A DNA stretch of 64,000 nt from Pseudovibrio flavus (GCF_009711345.1 NZ_SMMA01000065.1:169042-233041), one strand, 5' to 3'; counted from the first letter of the stretch, positions 15,915-25,635 are shown. Made by a program: numbers and translations. The notes: generated by a model from the sequence alone, not told the origin.

Positions 15915-16744
15915 TGGCGGCACAAGACAACTACAACCTTCAACAAAACGAAGGGGGTAGCGTGCAAGCTGAAACCGCGTGGAAGGATTCTCCCTTCCAC
16001 GTTTCCGGTTTGACTGTAGCGTATCACCACAAACCGGTTCTCTGGAATGTCACATACACAGCCCCCAAAGGGGAACTGATCGGCATTATCGGTCCAAACG
16101 GCGCAGGTAAATCTACGTTTCTGAAGGCCGCACTCGGCCTTATCCCTAAGCTGTCTGGCGAAACCACCGTTTTCGGCAAGCCTGTCCGCAAGATGATGGA
16201 CAAGGTCGCCTATGTCCCGCAGCGCAACGCGGTAGATTGGGATTTTCCTGCAACCGCAGTTGATGTTGTCATGATGGGCCTTTACGCCAAGGTGGGCTGG
16301 TTCCGCTGGCTTGGTCGTCGTCAACGTCAAGAAGCTCTGAAAAGCCTTGAAGCTGTGGGTATGACTGCCTTTGCAGATCGCCAGATTGGTCAGCTTTCAG
16401 GTGGCCAGCAGCAGCGTGTGTTTCTTGCCCGTGCTTTGGCGCAGGATGCTGATGTTTACCTCATGGATGAGCCGTTTGCCGGTGTTGATGCTGCTACCGA
16501 AAAAGCAATCATCGAAGTGCTGCGCACGCTCGTAAAACGCGGCAAGACCATTCTTGTTGTGCACCATGATCTGGAAAGCGTCACCCAGTACTACAGCCAT
16601 GTATTGCTGATTAACGGTCAGCACATTGCAAGTGGCCCGACTGCAGAAGCCTTTACGGCAGAGAACCTGCAAAAAGCCTATGGCGGCCGATTGGCATCGA
16701 CCCAGCTTGAAGGTTTGCAAAGTTCAGCTAAAGAACAAGAATAG
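15914..16744 (+). CDS. Metal ABC transporter ATP-binding protein (SitB/MntB-like)
   Basis: Cytoplasmic ATPase of the metal importer, 276 residues. It has Walker A GPNGAGKST, the Q-loop region YVPQRNAVDWDFP, signature LSGGQQQR, Walker B VYLMDEPFAG and the H-loop VVHHDLES. Q-loop sequence AVDWDFPATAVDVV is characteristic of the manganese/zinc (cluster A-I) group. The start overlaps the stop of the binding-protein gene by one base, implying translational coupling. An N-terminal extension of about 30 polar residues precedes the ABC domain; an internal start is possible. Confidence 0.92.
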   Translation: MAAQDNYNLQQNEGGSVQAETAWKDSPFHVSGLTVAYHHKPVLWNVTYTAPKGELIGIIGPNGAGKSTFLKAALGLIPKLSGETTVFGKPVRKMMDKVAYVPQRNAVDWDFPATAVDVVMMGLYAKVGWFRWLGRRQRQEALKSLEAVGMTAFADRQIGQLSGGQQQRVFLARALAQDADVYLMDEPFAGVDAATEKAIIEVLRTLVKRGKTILVVHHDLESVTQYYSHVLLINGQHIASGPTAEAFTAENLQKAYGGRLASTQLEGLQSSAKEQE

Positions 16745-16752
16745 GTCATAGC

Positions 16753-17967
16753 ATGCCTTCACTTGTCGATATTCTCTTCCTGTCTGCTGGCTATAACACA
16801 GCGCTGGTGTGCATTGGTGCAGCTCTTCTCGGCGCTGCCAGTGGTGCAGTTGGTGTTTTTGTTTTGCTGCGTAAGCGCACGCTGGTTTCCGATGCTATCA
16901 GCCACTCAACGCTTCCCGGTGTTGCTCTTGCCTTCATCGTAGGAGAGCTGTTTTTCGGGGTAGGGCGCTCGCTGCCGGTTCTGCTAGTAGGCGCAGCTCT
17001 TTCTGCGGGCATCGGTGTGCTGGCGGTGGACTGGATCCGCTCCCATACCCGCCTAACCGAAGACACCGCAATCGGAACAGTTCTATCGACATTCTTTGCG
17101 CTTGGTATGGTGCTGCTTACCGTCATTCAGTCCATGTCTGTTGCGGGGCGTGCCGGTCTGGAAGGCTTCTTGCTCGGCGCAACTTCGGGCATGACCTATT
17201 CAGAAGCGATGATCATTGCCATTGCTGCCGTCGTCGTGGGCTTCGCGCTTCTTCTGCGCATCAAGGAATTCACCATCCTTTGCTTTGATGAAGGCTTCGC
17301 CGCAGCGAGCGGCTACAACGTTACGATGTTGGATAGAACACTGCTGCTGCTTCTACTGGCAGTGGTTGTTATCGGGTTGAAGACGGTGGGGCTCGTTCTC
17401 ATCATCGCGCTGGCCATTATTCCTCCAGTCGCAGCTCGTTTTTGGAGTGAGCGCGTTCCTGTTGTCGTTGCTCTGTCCGCAGCTATCGGCGCGGTTGGTA
17501 GCTACCTCGGTGCAGCAATTTCAGCCTCCGCGCCAGATATGCCAACCGGCGGCATTATCGTTCTCGTTCTCTTTTCTTTCTTCGTGGTGTCTCTCATCGG
17601 TTCGCCGGTGCGCGGATTGCTTGCTGCATACCTGCGCCATCGTCGTTTCCAAGGACAGGTCCACATGCGCCAAGGTCTCCTTTCCATCGCTCATGATGAG
17701 CCAATCCTCGAGCCGGTAACCCGAAAATTGCTGGTAAAAGCGCGGTTTATGGAAGGTGATGGACGCGTCACACCAACAGGATATGCGCAGGCCCGCGTTA
17801 TCGCTCGCGATCAGGCGCTATGGAACCTCTATAAACAGGAAGAGCCGGATGAAGCGGCAACTGTGCAGGAGTGGTCACTGAAGCTTATTCAAGAAGTGCT
17901 GCCGCCTGATACGGTTAAGTCATTGGAAAACAAACTGGGCGCTCGTGTAATTCCGGTAGGGGTGTAA
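16753..17967 (+). CDS. Metal ABC transporter permease with C-terminal DtxR-like extension (TroC/SitC-like)
   Basis: First of two ABC-3 permeases of the importer, 404 residues. The N-terminal 290 residues carry about eight to nine membrane helices, with the ABC-3 hallmark LRKRTLVSDAISHSTLPG and the KTVGLVLIIALAIIPP region. From about residue 300 the protein is soluble and resembles the helix-turn-helix/dimer part of DtxR-type metalloregulators: LLVKARFMEGDGRVTPTGYAQARVI followed by WNLYKQEEPDEAA. TroC-like permeases with such a tail occur in some spirochaetes and proteobacteria; whether it binds DNA, metal or the ATPase is unknown. It is nine bp after the ATPase gene. Confidence 0.88.
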   Translation: MPSLVDILFLSAGYNTALVCIGAALLGAASGAVGVFVLLRKRTLVSDAISHSTLPGVALAFIVGELFFGVGRSLPVLLVGAALSAGIGVLAVDWIRSHTRLTEDTAIGTVLSTFFALGMVLLTVIQSMSVAGRAGLEGFLLGATSGMTYSEAMIIAIAAVVVGFALLLRIKEFTILCFDEGFAAASGYNVTMLDRTLLLLLLAVVVIGLKTVGLVLIIALAIIPPVAARFWSERVPVVVALSAAIGAVGSYLGAAISASAPDMPTGGIIVLVLFSFFVVSLIGSPVRGLLAAYLRHRRFQGQVHMRQGLLSIAHDEPILEPVTRKLLVKARFMEGDGRVTPTGYAQARVIARDQALWNLYKQEEPDEAATVQEWSLKLIQEVLPPDTVKSLENKLGARVIPVGV

Positions 17968-17969
17968 CA

Positions 17970-18947
17970 ATGGAAATCTTCTGGCAATTTGACTTTCCAA
18001 GCATCCTTCTGGGCACTCTTGCAGCGCTGGTTTGCGGTTTGCTTGGTAACTTCCTTGTGCTGCGCAGGCAGGCACTTATGGGCGATGCAATCTCCCACGT
18101 CGTTCTGCCGGGTATTGTTGTCGGCTTCCTGCTTTCAGGTGGTGCTAGTGCACTTGCCATGATGCTTGGTGCCGGTGTCTCCGCTATCTTCGCGGTGGTG
18201 CTTATCGAGGTGATCCGCCGCGTAGGTAACGTTGAGTCCGGCGCTGCGATGGGTGTGGTGTTCACCACCATGTTTGCCGCAGGTGTTGTTATTCTGGAGC
18301 AGACAGGAACCGCCGGTGTTCATCTGGATGTAGAGCACGCACTCTACGGTAATCTCGAAAGTGCGGTTTGGCTGGAAGCAACTGGCATCGAGAGCCTGTT
18401 TGATCCGGCAGCGCTTGGCGCTCTGCCTCACGATATTGGCGTGCTTGCTGTCGTTACAGTGCTGGTTGTCGGGTTCATTCTGGCTCTGTTTAAAGAACTC
18501 AAACTTGCAAGCTTTGATGCGCTATTGGCTCAAAGCCTTGGCTTTTCACCGCGCTTCTTGGGCTTTGCATTGATTGTGATGGTCGCAATTGCATCGGTTG
18601 CAGCGTTTAGTGCAGTGGGCTCTATTCTTGTTATCGCCATGTTCATCTGTCCTGCAGCAACTGCACGAATGCTGACTGATAATATGGCAACGCAAATCAA
18701 GCTCTCCGCCGTTTTCGCTGTCCTCAGCGGCGTGCTGGGCTACCTACTGGGCGCATTCGGTCCGCTGATGTTTGGCTCTTATATGAGCGTTTCTGCTGCC
18801 GGTATGATCGCAGTTGTCGCTGGCTTCTTCCAGCTCATCGCGATGTTGTTTGCCCCTCAATACGGCGTTATTCCACGCCGCTGGCGCCAGAAGAACGATC
18901 TAAGCAACGGCGCTGCATCAGACGATATCCCCAGCGTTGCTTTGTAG
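17970..18947 (+). CDS. Metal ABC transporter permease (TroD/SitD-like)
   Basis: Second ABC-3 permease of the manganese-type importer, 325 residues with about nine membrane helices. It shows LRRQALMGDAISHVVLPG, the same cytoplasmic coupling motif as its partner, and VGSILVIAMFICPAATARML, the conserved late helix. Two bases separate it from the preceding permease gene, so the pair is almost certainly translated together as the heterodimeric channel. The C-terminal tail GVIPRRWRQKNDL is polar. The following gene begins 66 bp later, after a stable hairpin. Confidence 0.92.
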   Translation: MEIFWQFDFPSILLGTLAALVCGLLGNFLVLRRQALMGDAISHVVLPGIVVGFLLSGGASALAMMLGAGVSAIFAVVLIEVIRRVGNVESGAAMGVVFTTMFAAGVVILEQTGTAGVHLDVEHALYGNLESAVWLEATGIESLFDPAALGALPHDIGVLAVVTVLVVGFILALFKELKLASFDALLAQSLGFSPRFLGFALIVMVAIASVAAFSAVGSILVIAMFICPAATARMLTDNMATQIKLSAVFAVLSGVLGYLLGAFGPLMFGSYMSVSAAGMIAVVAGFFQLIAMLFAPQYGVIPRRWRQKNDLSNGAASDDIPSVAL

Positions 18948-18971
18948 AATTACATAGTCACTGCTAAGCTT

Positions 18972-19005
18972 CCTCAGTCGGGTGGCCATCATGGCCTGAC
19001 TGAGG
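18972..19005 (+). promoter_or_regulatory. Hairpin whose 3' arm overlaps the next gene's Shine-Dalgarno
   Basis: CCTCAGTC (18972-18979) pairs with GACTGAGG (18998-19005), and the inner GGCCATCATGGCC forms a second stem. The 3' arm runs straight into GGGGGTTAATATG, so the Shine-Dalgarno of the 19014 gene is partly in the stem. No T-run follows, which argues against a plain terminator. Confidence 0.5.
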
Positions 19006-19013
19006 GGGTTAAT

Positions 19014-19505
19014 ATGGCAACAATCGAGGACGGCACCAAGGACGCGTGCCAGATCGTCGTGACGGGTTTGTTGAATGACGTATTCGACGCATTCTCGCAA
19101 AGCTTCAACGAGTGGTGGCCGATGGACTATCGCTTTGAGGAAGATAGCTTCATAGGTCTTTCGCCGGTACACGGTGGTGACTGCTATGAAGATACAGAGG
19201 ACGGCAGACGGTTGGTGTGGGGCACAATCGAGAACATCGAGCGACCTTCAAGGCTATCACTATTCTGGCTCATTTCTCCCAAGCGCTTGCTCATTTCCGA
19301 TCCGCAAAATGCAGGTGGCATCGATATCGGCTTTCGTCAGGAAGGTCATAGCGTCGTCATCTCGGTAGAATTCCATGGGTTCGATAACTACGGCGAAGAT
19401 GGCCAGATCTACCAAAGCGCCATGCAATCTTCGGCTGGTTGGCCTTATTGCCTTCAAGAGTTTCGCAGGTTTTGGGAGGCGCAGCCCGCTCTGGCCTCTA
19501 CTTGA
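19014..19505 (+). CDS. SRPBCC/AHSA1-like domain protein
   Basis: A 163-residue soluble protein resembling START/SRPBCC domain proteins of the AHSA1 type: an N-terminal strand DACQIVVTGLLNDVFDAFSQSFNEWWP, then GRRLVWGTIENIERPSRLSLFWLISP in the middle and a final helix GWPYCLQEFRRFWEA. The W(W)P near residue 35 and the terminal GWP...F pattern are typical of the family. Ligand and function unknown. The ATG at 19014 has a strong GAGGGGG ribosome-binding site that is partly inside a hairpin. It lies downstream of the metal transporter operon but may be independent. Confidence 0.65.
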   Translation: MATIEDGTKDACQIVVTGLLNDVFDAFSQSFNEWWPMDYRFEEDSFIGLSPVHGGDCYEDTEDGRRLVWGTIENIERPSRLSLFWLISPKRLLISDPQNAGGIDIGFRQEGHSVVISVEFHGFDNYGEDGQIYQSAMQSSAGWPYCLQEFRRFWEAQPALAST

Positions 19506-19803
19506 GGCAGCAGGGTTTTGTGGGTGCGCATCGCTTGAACCGTAAAATCTGCACTTTGGTTGCTTGAAAAATGGTTGGCTCTGCTAAATATATCGCTTCT
19601 GGTCTCTAGAATAAGGGGCAGGGCTCCCATTGATGCTGCACGGTAAAGCACCACCAAATCAACGGGACTTCAAAATCGTTTAAACGAACAACTGGGATAG
19701 TCGTTAGAGTGTCATGCTCGGTGTTTAAGGTTTTCCTTCACCAAGTACATGGCAAGCTCTCAAGGGCTAAACCCCTAAGATAATAAAGTGGCGGTTATAA
19801 TCA

Positions 19804-21171
19804 TTGGCTAAGGCGAACGAGGGCAAAGAAGCGGAATTAAGCTCTGAACCGTTGGGCTTGAGGATCAATAGAAAAACGGTCTATCGCAAATCCGTTGATG
19901 TGCGCTGGTTACTGCTGACCTTCGCGCTGGTCCTTGCTTTCTTCTATCTTGCGTTCGATGTGCCGTTCTGGGCGCTGTTTACCGCCTTTGCAGTGCTGTT
20001 CACGCTGGTTATCGGCGGGGGCATGAAGTCCCGCACCAAGCTTAAACCACCAAGCGCCCTAGGCTCCAAAGAGGATGCGTCCGTTCTCGATAGAGGCATG
20101 AAATCTGTCGTCAACGCACTGCCCAACCCGTGTTATGTCGTCGATTATCGCGGCACCACGCAGTATGTGAATGCTGCTGCCCAAAAGCGCTTCGGTATCA
20201 TCGCCCTTGGTGACCCGCTTTCCTTCCGTATCCGTGCACCGTCCTTGCTGGAAGCGCTGGACCGTGTTGCTCACGGTGGTACTTCAGAGATTATCGAGTG
20301 GTCTGAAAAGGTGCCGATGGAGCTATGGCTTGAAGCCCATATCTCCCCACTTTGGAGCGTTGCAGTGCGCCGCTCTGGTGGGCAGAAAAGGCCCGGCCTC
20401 ATTCTCGTTGTTATTCGAGATCTGACCGAAACAAAACGTCTGGAGCGCATGCGTGCAGACTTCGTGGCCAACGCAAGCCATGAACTTCGCACTCCGCTGG
20501 CTTCTCTAACCGGCTTTATCGAGACCCTTCAAGGACCAGCCAAAAACGATGAGGTGGCTCGCGAGCGCTTCCTTGCCATCATGCTGGAACAGGCAGAGCG
20601 CATGCGCCGCCTTATTGACGATCTGCTTTCCCTCTCGCGTATCGAGATGAAGGTTCACGTTCTGCCTGAGACCATTGTCGATCTTCGGGACGTGCTAAAG
20701 CACTCCGTGGACTCCTTAGCGCCGATCGCCAAAGAGCTGGAGGTCGATGTCTCCATTGAAGTGCCGGATGCACCTGTTGTCGTGCGAGGCGAAAAGGATG
20801 AGCTCATTCAGGTGGTTCATAACCTTGCCGAAAACGCACTCAAATACGGTGGCAGCGGCGGTAAAGTCGATCTGAAAATCGAACGGGTTTCTGGTAGTCA
20901 GGACGTGCCGGAATGGCTCCTTTCAGTAAAAGACTATGGGCCGGGTATTCCACCAGAACACCTTCCACGCCTTACAGAACGGTTTTACCGTGTCGATACC
21001 CAGACAAGCCGCCAGATGAAAGGTACGGGTCTGGGGCTAGCTATCGTTAAGCACATTTTGACCCGTCACCGCGCACGACTCGAAATAGATAGTCATCTCG
21101 GAGAAGGTGCAACATTTCGCATATTTATACCGGGAGCTGTGTCGCTTATTACCGAGATGGAAGAAGATTAA
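19804..21171 (+). CDS. phoR: Phosphate regulon sensor histidine kinase PhoR
   Basis: Membrane sensor kinase that phosphorylates PhoB under phosphate limitation. 455 residues from a TTG at 19804; the ribosome-binding site is weak. Two adjacent membrane helices (about residues 33-75) are followed by a PAS domain (about 95-200), the HisKA dimerisation helix with phospho-acceptor His in ASHELRTPLASL, and the catalytic domain with N-box LAENALKYGG, G1 DYGPGIPPEHL and G2 GTGLGLAIVKH. There is no periplasmic sensor domain, as usual for PhoR, which senses through the Pst/PhoU complex. It is upstream of pstSCAB-phoU-phoB; a Pho-box-like site separates it from pstS. Confidence 0.92.
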   Translation: MAKANEGKEAELSSEPLGLRINRKTVYRKSVDVRWLLLTFALVLAFFYLAFDVPFWALFTAFAVLFTLVIGGGMKSRTKLKPPSALGSKEDASVLDRGMKSVVNALPNPCYVVDYRGTTQYVNAAAQKRFGIIALGDPLSFRIRAPSLLEALDRVAHGGTSEIIEWSEKVPMELWLEAHISPLWSVAVRRSGGQKRPGLILVVIRDLTETKRLERMRADFVANASHELRTPLASLTGFIETLQGPAKNDEVARERFLAIMLEQAERMRRLIDDLLSLSRIEMKVHVLPETIVDLRDVLKHSVDSLAPIAKELEVDVSIEVPDAPVVVRGEKDELIQVVHNLAENALKYGGSGGKVDLKIERVSGSQDVPEWLLSVKDYGPGIPPEHLPRLTERFYRVDTQTSRQMKGTGLGLAIVKHILTRHRARLEIDSHLGEGATFRIFIPGAVSLITEMEED

Positions 21172-21193
21172 CGCGAAAAAACAAAGCCTTATA

Positions 21194-21211
21194 CTGTCAC
21201 AAAACTGAAAA
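21194..21211 (+). promoter_or_regulatory. Candidate Pho box of the pst operon
   Basis: CTGTCACAAAACTGAAAA matches the two-half-site layout of alphaproteobacterial Pho boxes (CTGTCAT, four bases, CTGTCAT), strong in the first half and weak in the second. It is about 125 bp before the pstS start, with a possible -10 in the following CATATAAC stretch. Confidence 0.55.
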
Positions 21212-21317
21212 CAAACCTTCATATAACCATCATAGCGAAGGCGTAGTTTTCACCTCGTCCCGGACGGATGAGCGTCCGGGTTGAAGGGTTTAACCGATAC
21301 TCCCAAGGAGACGTCAG

Positions 21318-22337
21318 GTGACAAATAAGGCATTGGCAAGCATTGCTATGGTTGGTCTGGTCAGCGCAATTGCTACAGGCTCTGCTCAAGCTCGTGATCA
21401 GATTCAGATCGTTGGTTCTTCTACCGTATTTCCATTTTCTACTGCTGTAGCCGAACAGTTCGGCCAGAAAACAGATTTCAAAACACCTGTCGTTGAGTCC
21501 ACCGGTTCCGGTGGTGGCATCAAGCTCTTCTGTGATGGCGTTGGCGAAAATACGCCAGACATCACCAATGCGTCCCGCCGCATGAAGGAAAAAGAGCTGA
21601 AGACCTGCCTTGAAAATGGCGTAACGCCGGTTGAGGTAATGGTTGGCTTCGATGGTATCGTCATGGCTAGTTCCAAAAGCGGTCCATCCCTTGACCTGAC
21701 AAAGGGCCAGATCTTCCTTGCTCTTGCCAAGGAAGTTCCTATGGACGGCAAGCTAGTTGCGAACCCATACAAAAACTGGTCTGACATCGACCCGTCTCTT
21801 CCAAGCACCAAGATCGAAGTACTCGGCCCTCCACCAACCTCTGGTACACGTGATGCGTTCTCCGAGCTTGCTCTTGAAGGTGGTTGTAAGGAAGTTCCAG
21901 GCGCCGCTGATCTGGGTCTGAAGAAAAAAGCCTGTCACGAAATCCGTGAGGACGGCGCTTACATCGAAGCTGGCGAGAACGACAACCTGATCGTTCAAAA
22001 GCTCGATGCGAACCCGAACGCTCTGGGTATCTTTGGCTTCTCCTTCCTCGACCAGAACGCTGACAAGCTGAAAGCTGCAAACGTGGGTGGTGTAGAGCCA
22101 ACCTTCGAAGCAATCGCTGATGGCGCATATCCAGTTTCCCGCAGCCTGTTCTTCTACGTGAAGAAAGAGCACGCTGGCGTTATTCCGGGTATTGAAGGTT
22201 ACGTTGCCGAGTTCACCAATGAAGATACTTGGGGTGACGAAGGCTACTTGGCAGATAAGGGCCTTATCCCACTGCCTGCTGAACAGCGCGATACCGTCGC
22301 AAAAGCTGCAGCAAACCTGACCCCATTCTCCTACTAA
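21318..22337 (+). CDS. pstS: Phosphate ABC transporter, periplasmic phosphate-binding protein PstS
   Basis: High-affinity phosphate receptor, 339 residues. A signal peptide ends near TGSAQARDQ. Phosphate-contacting loops are visible: QIVGSSTVFPFS, ESTGSGGGIKLFCDG and TSGTRDAFSEL. The start is a GTG at 21318 with AAGGAG eight bases upstream. Its own terminator follows the stop, so PstS can be made in excess over the membrane components, as is common for binding proteins. A Pho-box-like site lies upstream, consistent with PhoB control. Confidence 0.95.
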   Translation: MTNKALASIAMVGLVSAIATGSAQARDQIQIVGSSTVFPFSTAVAEQFGQKTDFKTPVVESTGSGGGIKLFCDGVGENTPDITNASRRMKEKELKTCLENGVTPVEVMVGFDGIVMASSKSGPSLDLTKGQIFLALAKEVPMDGKLVANPYKNWSDIDPSLPSTKIEVLGPPPTSGTRDAFSELALEGGCKEVPGAADLGLKKKACHEIREDGAYIEAGENDNLIVQKLDANPNALGIFGFSFLDQNADKLKAANVGGVEPTFEAIADGAYPVSRSLFFYVKKEHAGVIPGIEGYVAEFTNEDTWGDEGYLADKGLIPLPAEQRDTVAKAAANLTPFSY

Positions 22338-22345
22338 GCAAGTTA

Positions 22346-22377
22346 CCCGGCCCCTGACGAGGGGCCGGGCCTTTTTT
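22346..22377 (+). terminator. Terminator/attenuator after pstS
   Basis: CCCGGCCCC (22346-22354) and GGGGCCGGG (22361-22369), then CCTTTTTT. It is placed between pstS and pstC, so partial read-through would give PstS in excess of PstCAB. Confidence 0.85.
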
Positions 22378-22433
22378 ACGAAAACGAAGCGGGCTCCCAG
22401 ACCTCGTTTCGAAATCCAAGGGAACAGCCACTT

Positions 22434-23822
22434 ATGTTTCTGGCGTTGTTTTCAATAGTCATATCGATTGCGTTCTTTGCCTACTATGTAGGGCACCGAC
22501 GAGCGCTATCATTGGCAGGAAACGATCTTTCCACTTTGCATTCACGTCCCGGCTATCATGGGGCGTTTTTGGCTATTCTAACGGCCGTTCCCGCTTTTCT
22601 ACTTCTAAGCGTCTGGGCGTTTTTCCAAACTTCGGTTCTTGACCAGTTTGTCCTTACCCGGACAGATCACTTCCTCGTAGGTCTTTCATCTGCACAGATC
22701 GAAGCATTCCTACGAGACGCCAAGGCAATCGCATTCGGCGGTATTGTCAGCGGCGTGGATGAGGGTAAGGAATTTGCAGCCAGCCTTTACGCCCGCTACC
22801 AAAAGGTGGGCCACGTTCTGGCCGCCGGATCCCTGCTTGTGCTGGCAATAATTGGATTTTCTTGGGGCTATCATCGCATCTGCGCGAGCGCGCGCACCCG
22901 CCACTTTGTTGAACGCTCCATGATGGTTCTTCTGGTTGCTTGTTCGGCTGTCGCGGTTCTGACAACCATCGGTATCGTGCTTTCCTTGATTTTCGAAAGC
23001 TTGATGTTCTTCCGCAAAGTGCCTGTTCTTGACTTTGTGTTTGGCACTCATTGGAGCCCGCAAAGTGCTTTTGAAGGGGCAGGTGCAGACGGCACGCAGA
23101 CAAACACCAAGATCTTCGGCGCTATCCCGCTGCTGGCCGGTACGTTTCTAATCACAAGCATTGCTATTCTTGTGGCTGCCCCAGTTGGGCTACTAAGCGC
23201 GATCTACCTTTCAGATTACGCGTCCAAGCCGGTTCGGGCATCAGCAAAGCCTGTGCTGGAAATTCTGGCCGGTATCCCAACTGTAGTCTACGGCTTTTTT
23301 GCTGCTCTTGTTGTTGCGCCAACCATCCGAGGTTGGGGCGAGGGGCTGGGTCTATCAGTCTCCTCTGAAAGCGCGCTGGCCGCTGGCCTCGTCATGGGCA
23401 TCATGATCATCCCGTTTGTATCTTCGCTTTCAGATGACGTGATCAATGCCGTGCCACAGTCTCTGCGAGATGGCTCAGCAGGGCTAGGGGCTACCAAGTC
23501 AGAAACCATTCGCCGTGTGGTTCTACCCGCCGCACTTCCGGGTATTGTCTCTGCGCTTATTCTGGCGATTTCCCGAGCTATTGGGGAAACGATGATCGTG
23601 GTTATGGCTGCAGGTCTTGCCGCGAACATAACCGCTAACCCACTGGAAGCTGTAACCACCGTAACCGTGCAGATCGTTACCCTGCTTGTGGGTGATCAGG
23701 AGTTTGACAGCGCCAAAACACTGGCCGCTTTCGCTCTTGGTCTTCTGCTTTTCTGCATCACCCTTGCCCTGAACGTCTTCGCGCTGCGTGTCGTGAGAAA
23801 ATACAGAGAACAGTATGACTGA
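22434..23822 (+). CDS. pstC: Phosphate ABC transporter permease PstC (long form)
   Basis: Inner-membrane permease, 462 residues, about 150 longer than enterobacterial PstC. The N-terminal 230 residues contain two or three additional hydrophobic segments (starting with FLALFSIVISIAFFAYYVG) and a region KVGHVLAAGSLLVLAIIGFSWGYH. The canonical permease part starts near residue 170, with FEGAGADGTQTNTKIFGAIPLL and the EAA-type loop GSAGLGATKSETIRRVVLPAALPGI. Long PstC forms with this N-terminus are normal in alphaproteobacteria. The stop overlaps the pstA start by eight bases. Confidence 0.92.
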   Translation: MFLALFSIVISIAFFAYYVGHRRALSLAGNDLSTLHSRPGYHGAFLAILTAVPAFLLLSVWAFFQTSVLDQFVLTRTDHFLVGLSSAQIEAFLRDAKAIAFGGIVSGVDEGKEFAASLYARYQKVGHVLAAGSLLVLAIIGFSWGYHRICASARTRHFVERSMMVLLVACSAVAVLTTIGIVLSLIFESLMFFRKVPVLDFVFGTHWSPQSAFEGAGADGTQTNTKIFGAIPLLAGTFLITSIAILVAAPVGLLSAIYLSDYASKPVRASAKPVLEILAGIPTVVYGFFAALVVAPTIRGWGEGLGLSVSSESALAAGLVMGIMIIPFVSSLSDDVINAVPQSLRDGSAGLGATKSETIRRVVLPAALPGIVSALILAISRAIGETMIVVMAAGLAANITANPLEAVTTVTVQIVTLLVGDQEFDSAKTLAAFALGLLLFCITLALNVFALRVVRKYREQYD

Positions 23823-25635
23823 CCTGACATCCGCCGCCCGTCCGGAGCTGCCATCCGGTATCCATACGTCCAACGATGCGCGAGCCCGTCTCAAAAAGCG
23901 GTATCGGACAGAGCGCCTTTTCAAGCTGCTTGGTATGTCTGCCGTCGGTATTGCAGCCCTGTTTTTGGTGCTGCTGCTCACGTCTATCGTTTCCAAAGGG
24001 CTTCCAGCGTTCACCTATAATTATCTGCGGCTACCACTCAACCTGACTGCAGAAAAGGTGAACCCGCAAGCACCGGAAAAAGCCAGCTACAACCGTATCA
24101 TTCGCGATGCGTTGGCTGAGCAATTGCCATTCGTTTCTGGGCGCAAAGACAAACGCGTCATGAATGGCCTGCTTTCCGGCGGTGCGAACGTAGTACTGCA
24201 AAGAGAAGTGGTCGCTGGTGATGTTCCCCTCGGTAGCGTGGCGCCAGTGGATGTACTGCTGTCAGATTATGCTGACCTCTACATCAAGGGCATGATCACA
24301 CAAAAGCAGCAGCTTGAGACACAAGGCACGCTGAGCATTGCCGAAGAGGGGAAAACCTATACCCTAACCAGCTCGGATGCTGATTTTGCGCCTCTTACCC
24401 AAGTTGCCGTTAGCCACCTTAACGGTCAGTTGGAGGAGGTTCGAGAGCAGCTAAGCCTTCGTGATCTTTCTCGTCAGAATTTGGTCGCGCGTATCGACCA
24501 ATTGAAAGGCAGCGTGGCAAACGCGGCGGCAGACCGGCAGGAAGCCCTTGGCCGCGAGATTGCTTCTAACGAGAAAGTGCTGGAGCGATTGGACGCGACA
24601 ATCTCTGGCTTGCAGCAAAAAGCTAGCGGCTTCGAAGCTCGCCTATCTCCATCAAGTGCCAACCAGCAGTTAGGCGATGCGCTTCCAAGCTACTTCCTTC
24701 ATGTAAATGGCGGTGTGGTCAAACTAACCGAAGTTGCAGGCGATACTGTTAAAGGTGAAGTGCTTGTTCCACTCTCCGAAGACACAGAAGCCTCGGCTGG
24801 CTCATGGAAGCTAGTAGAGATCGAAGTGCCGGAAGGCTCGCGTAAGTTCTCCGACAAAGAGATTGCCTACACTGACTACCTCTCCGAAAAGGGCTTGATT
24901 ACCAACACATGGAACACGCTGTTCTTCACCTCTGGTGCAAGCCGAGAGCCTGAAACAGCAGGCATCTGGGGCGCAGTTGTCGGCACCTTCTGGACGATGC
25001 TGGTAACGCTTGCTCTGTCGTTCCCCATTGGTGTGGCGGCAGCCATCTATCTGGAAGAGTTTGCACCAAAGAACCGCCTGACGCGGCTTATTGAAGTGAA
25101 CATCAATAACCTTGCTGCCGTTCCTTCCATCGTCTTCGGTTTGCTTGGCCTTGCCGTCTTCTTGAGTGTGTTTGGCCTGCCGCGCTCTGCTCCGCTTGTC
25201 GGCGGCATGGTGCTGGCGCTTATGACACTGCCGACCATCATCATCGCATCTCGCGCTGCACTTCAGGCGGTGCCACCGTCTATCCGCGAGGCGGCGCTTG
25301 GCGTTGGCGCTTCGCGCTTGCAGACAGTGTTCCATCACGTGCTGCCACTTGCCATGCCGGGTATTTTAACCGGAACCATCATCGGTATGGCTCAGGCTCT
25401 TGGTGAAACCGCTCCGCTTCTCATGATCGGTATGGTCGCGTTTATCGTCGATATTCCGGGTGGTCCGTTTGATCCATCAACGGTGCTTCCCGTGCAAATC
25501 TTTATGTGGGCGGATTTTCCAGAGCCTGCATTCCAACAAAAAACCTCCGCAGCAATCATGGTGCTTTTGGGCTTCCTCATAGCCATGAACGCCATTGCAA
25601 TTGTGCTGCGAAAGAAATTCGAGCGTCGCTGGTAA
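23815..25635 (+). CDS. pstA: Phosphate ABC transporter permease PstA with large periplasmic insert
   Basis: Partner permease of PstC. At 606 residues it is roughly twice the length of E. coli PstA. A first membrane helix (about 38-60) is followed by some 300 mainly soluble residues before the permease domain (about 375-600). Within that insert residues about 203-275 ([19 protein letters not shown] onward) are strongly heptad-patterned and should form a coiled coil. The permease core shows [20 protein letters not shown], the EAA loop [21 protein letters not shown] and a final helix ending in RKKFERRW. The insert is probably periplasmic; it is a lineage feature of uncertain role. Confidence 0.92.
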   Translation: MTDLTSAARPELPSGIHTSNDARARLKKRYRTERLFKLLGMSAVGIAALFLVLLLTSIVSKGLPAFTYNYLRLPLNLTAEKVNPQAPEKASYNRIIRDALAEQLPFVSGRKDKRVMNGLLSGGANVVLQREVVAGDVPLGSVAPVDVLLSDYADLYIKGMITQKQQLETQGTLSIAEEGKTYTLTSSDADFAPLTQVAVSHLNGQLEEVREQLSLRDLSRQNLVARIDQLKGSVANAAADRQEALGREIASNEKVLERLDATISGLQQKASGFEARLSPSSANQQLGDALPSYFLHVNGGVVKLTEVAGDTVKGEVLVPLSEDTEASAGSWKLVEIEVPEGSRKFSDKEIAYTDYLSEKGLITNTWNTLFFTSGASREPETAGIWGAVVGTFWTMLVTLALSFPIGVAAAIYLEEFAPKNRLTRLIEVNINNLAAVPSIVFGLLGLAVFLSVFGLPRSAPLVGGMVLALMTLPTIIIASRAALQAVPPSIREAALGVGASRLQTVFHHVLPLAMPGILTGTIIGMAQALGETAPLLMIGMVAFIVDIPGGPFDPSTVLPVQIFMWADFPEPAFQQKTSAAIMVLLGFLIAMNAIAIVLRKKFERRW

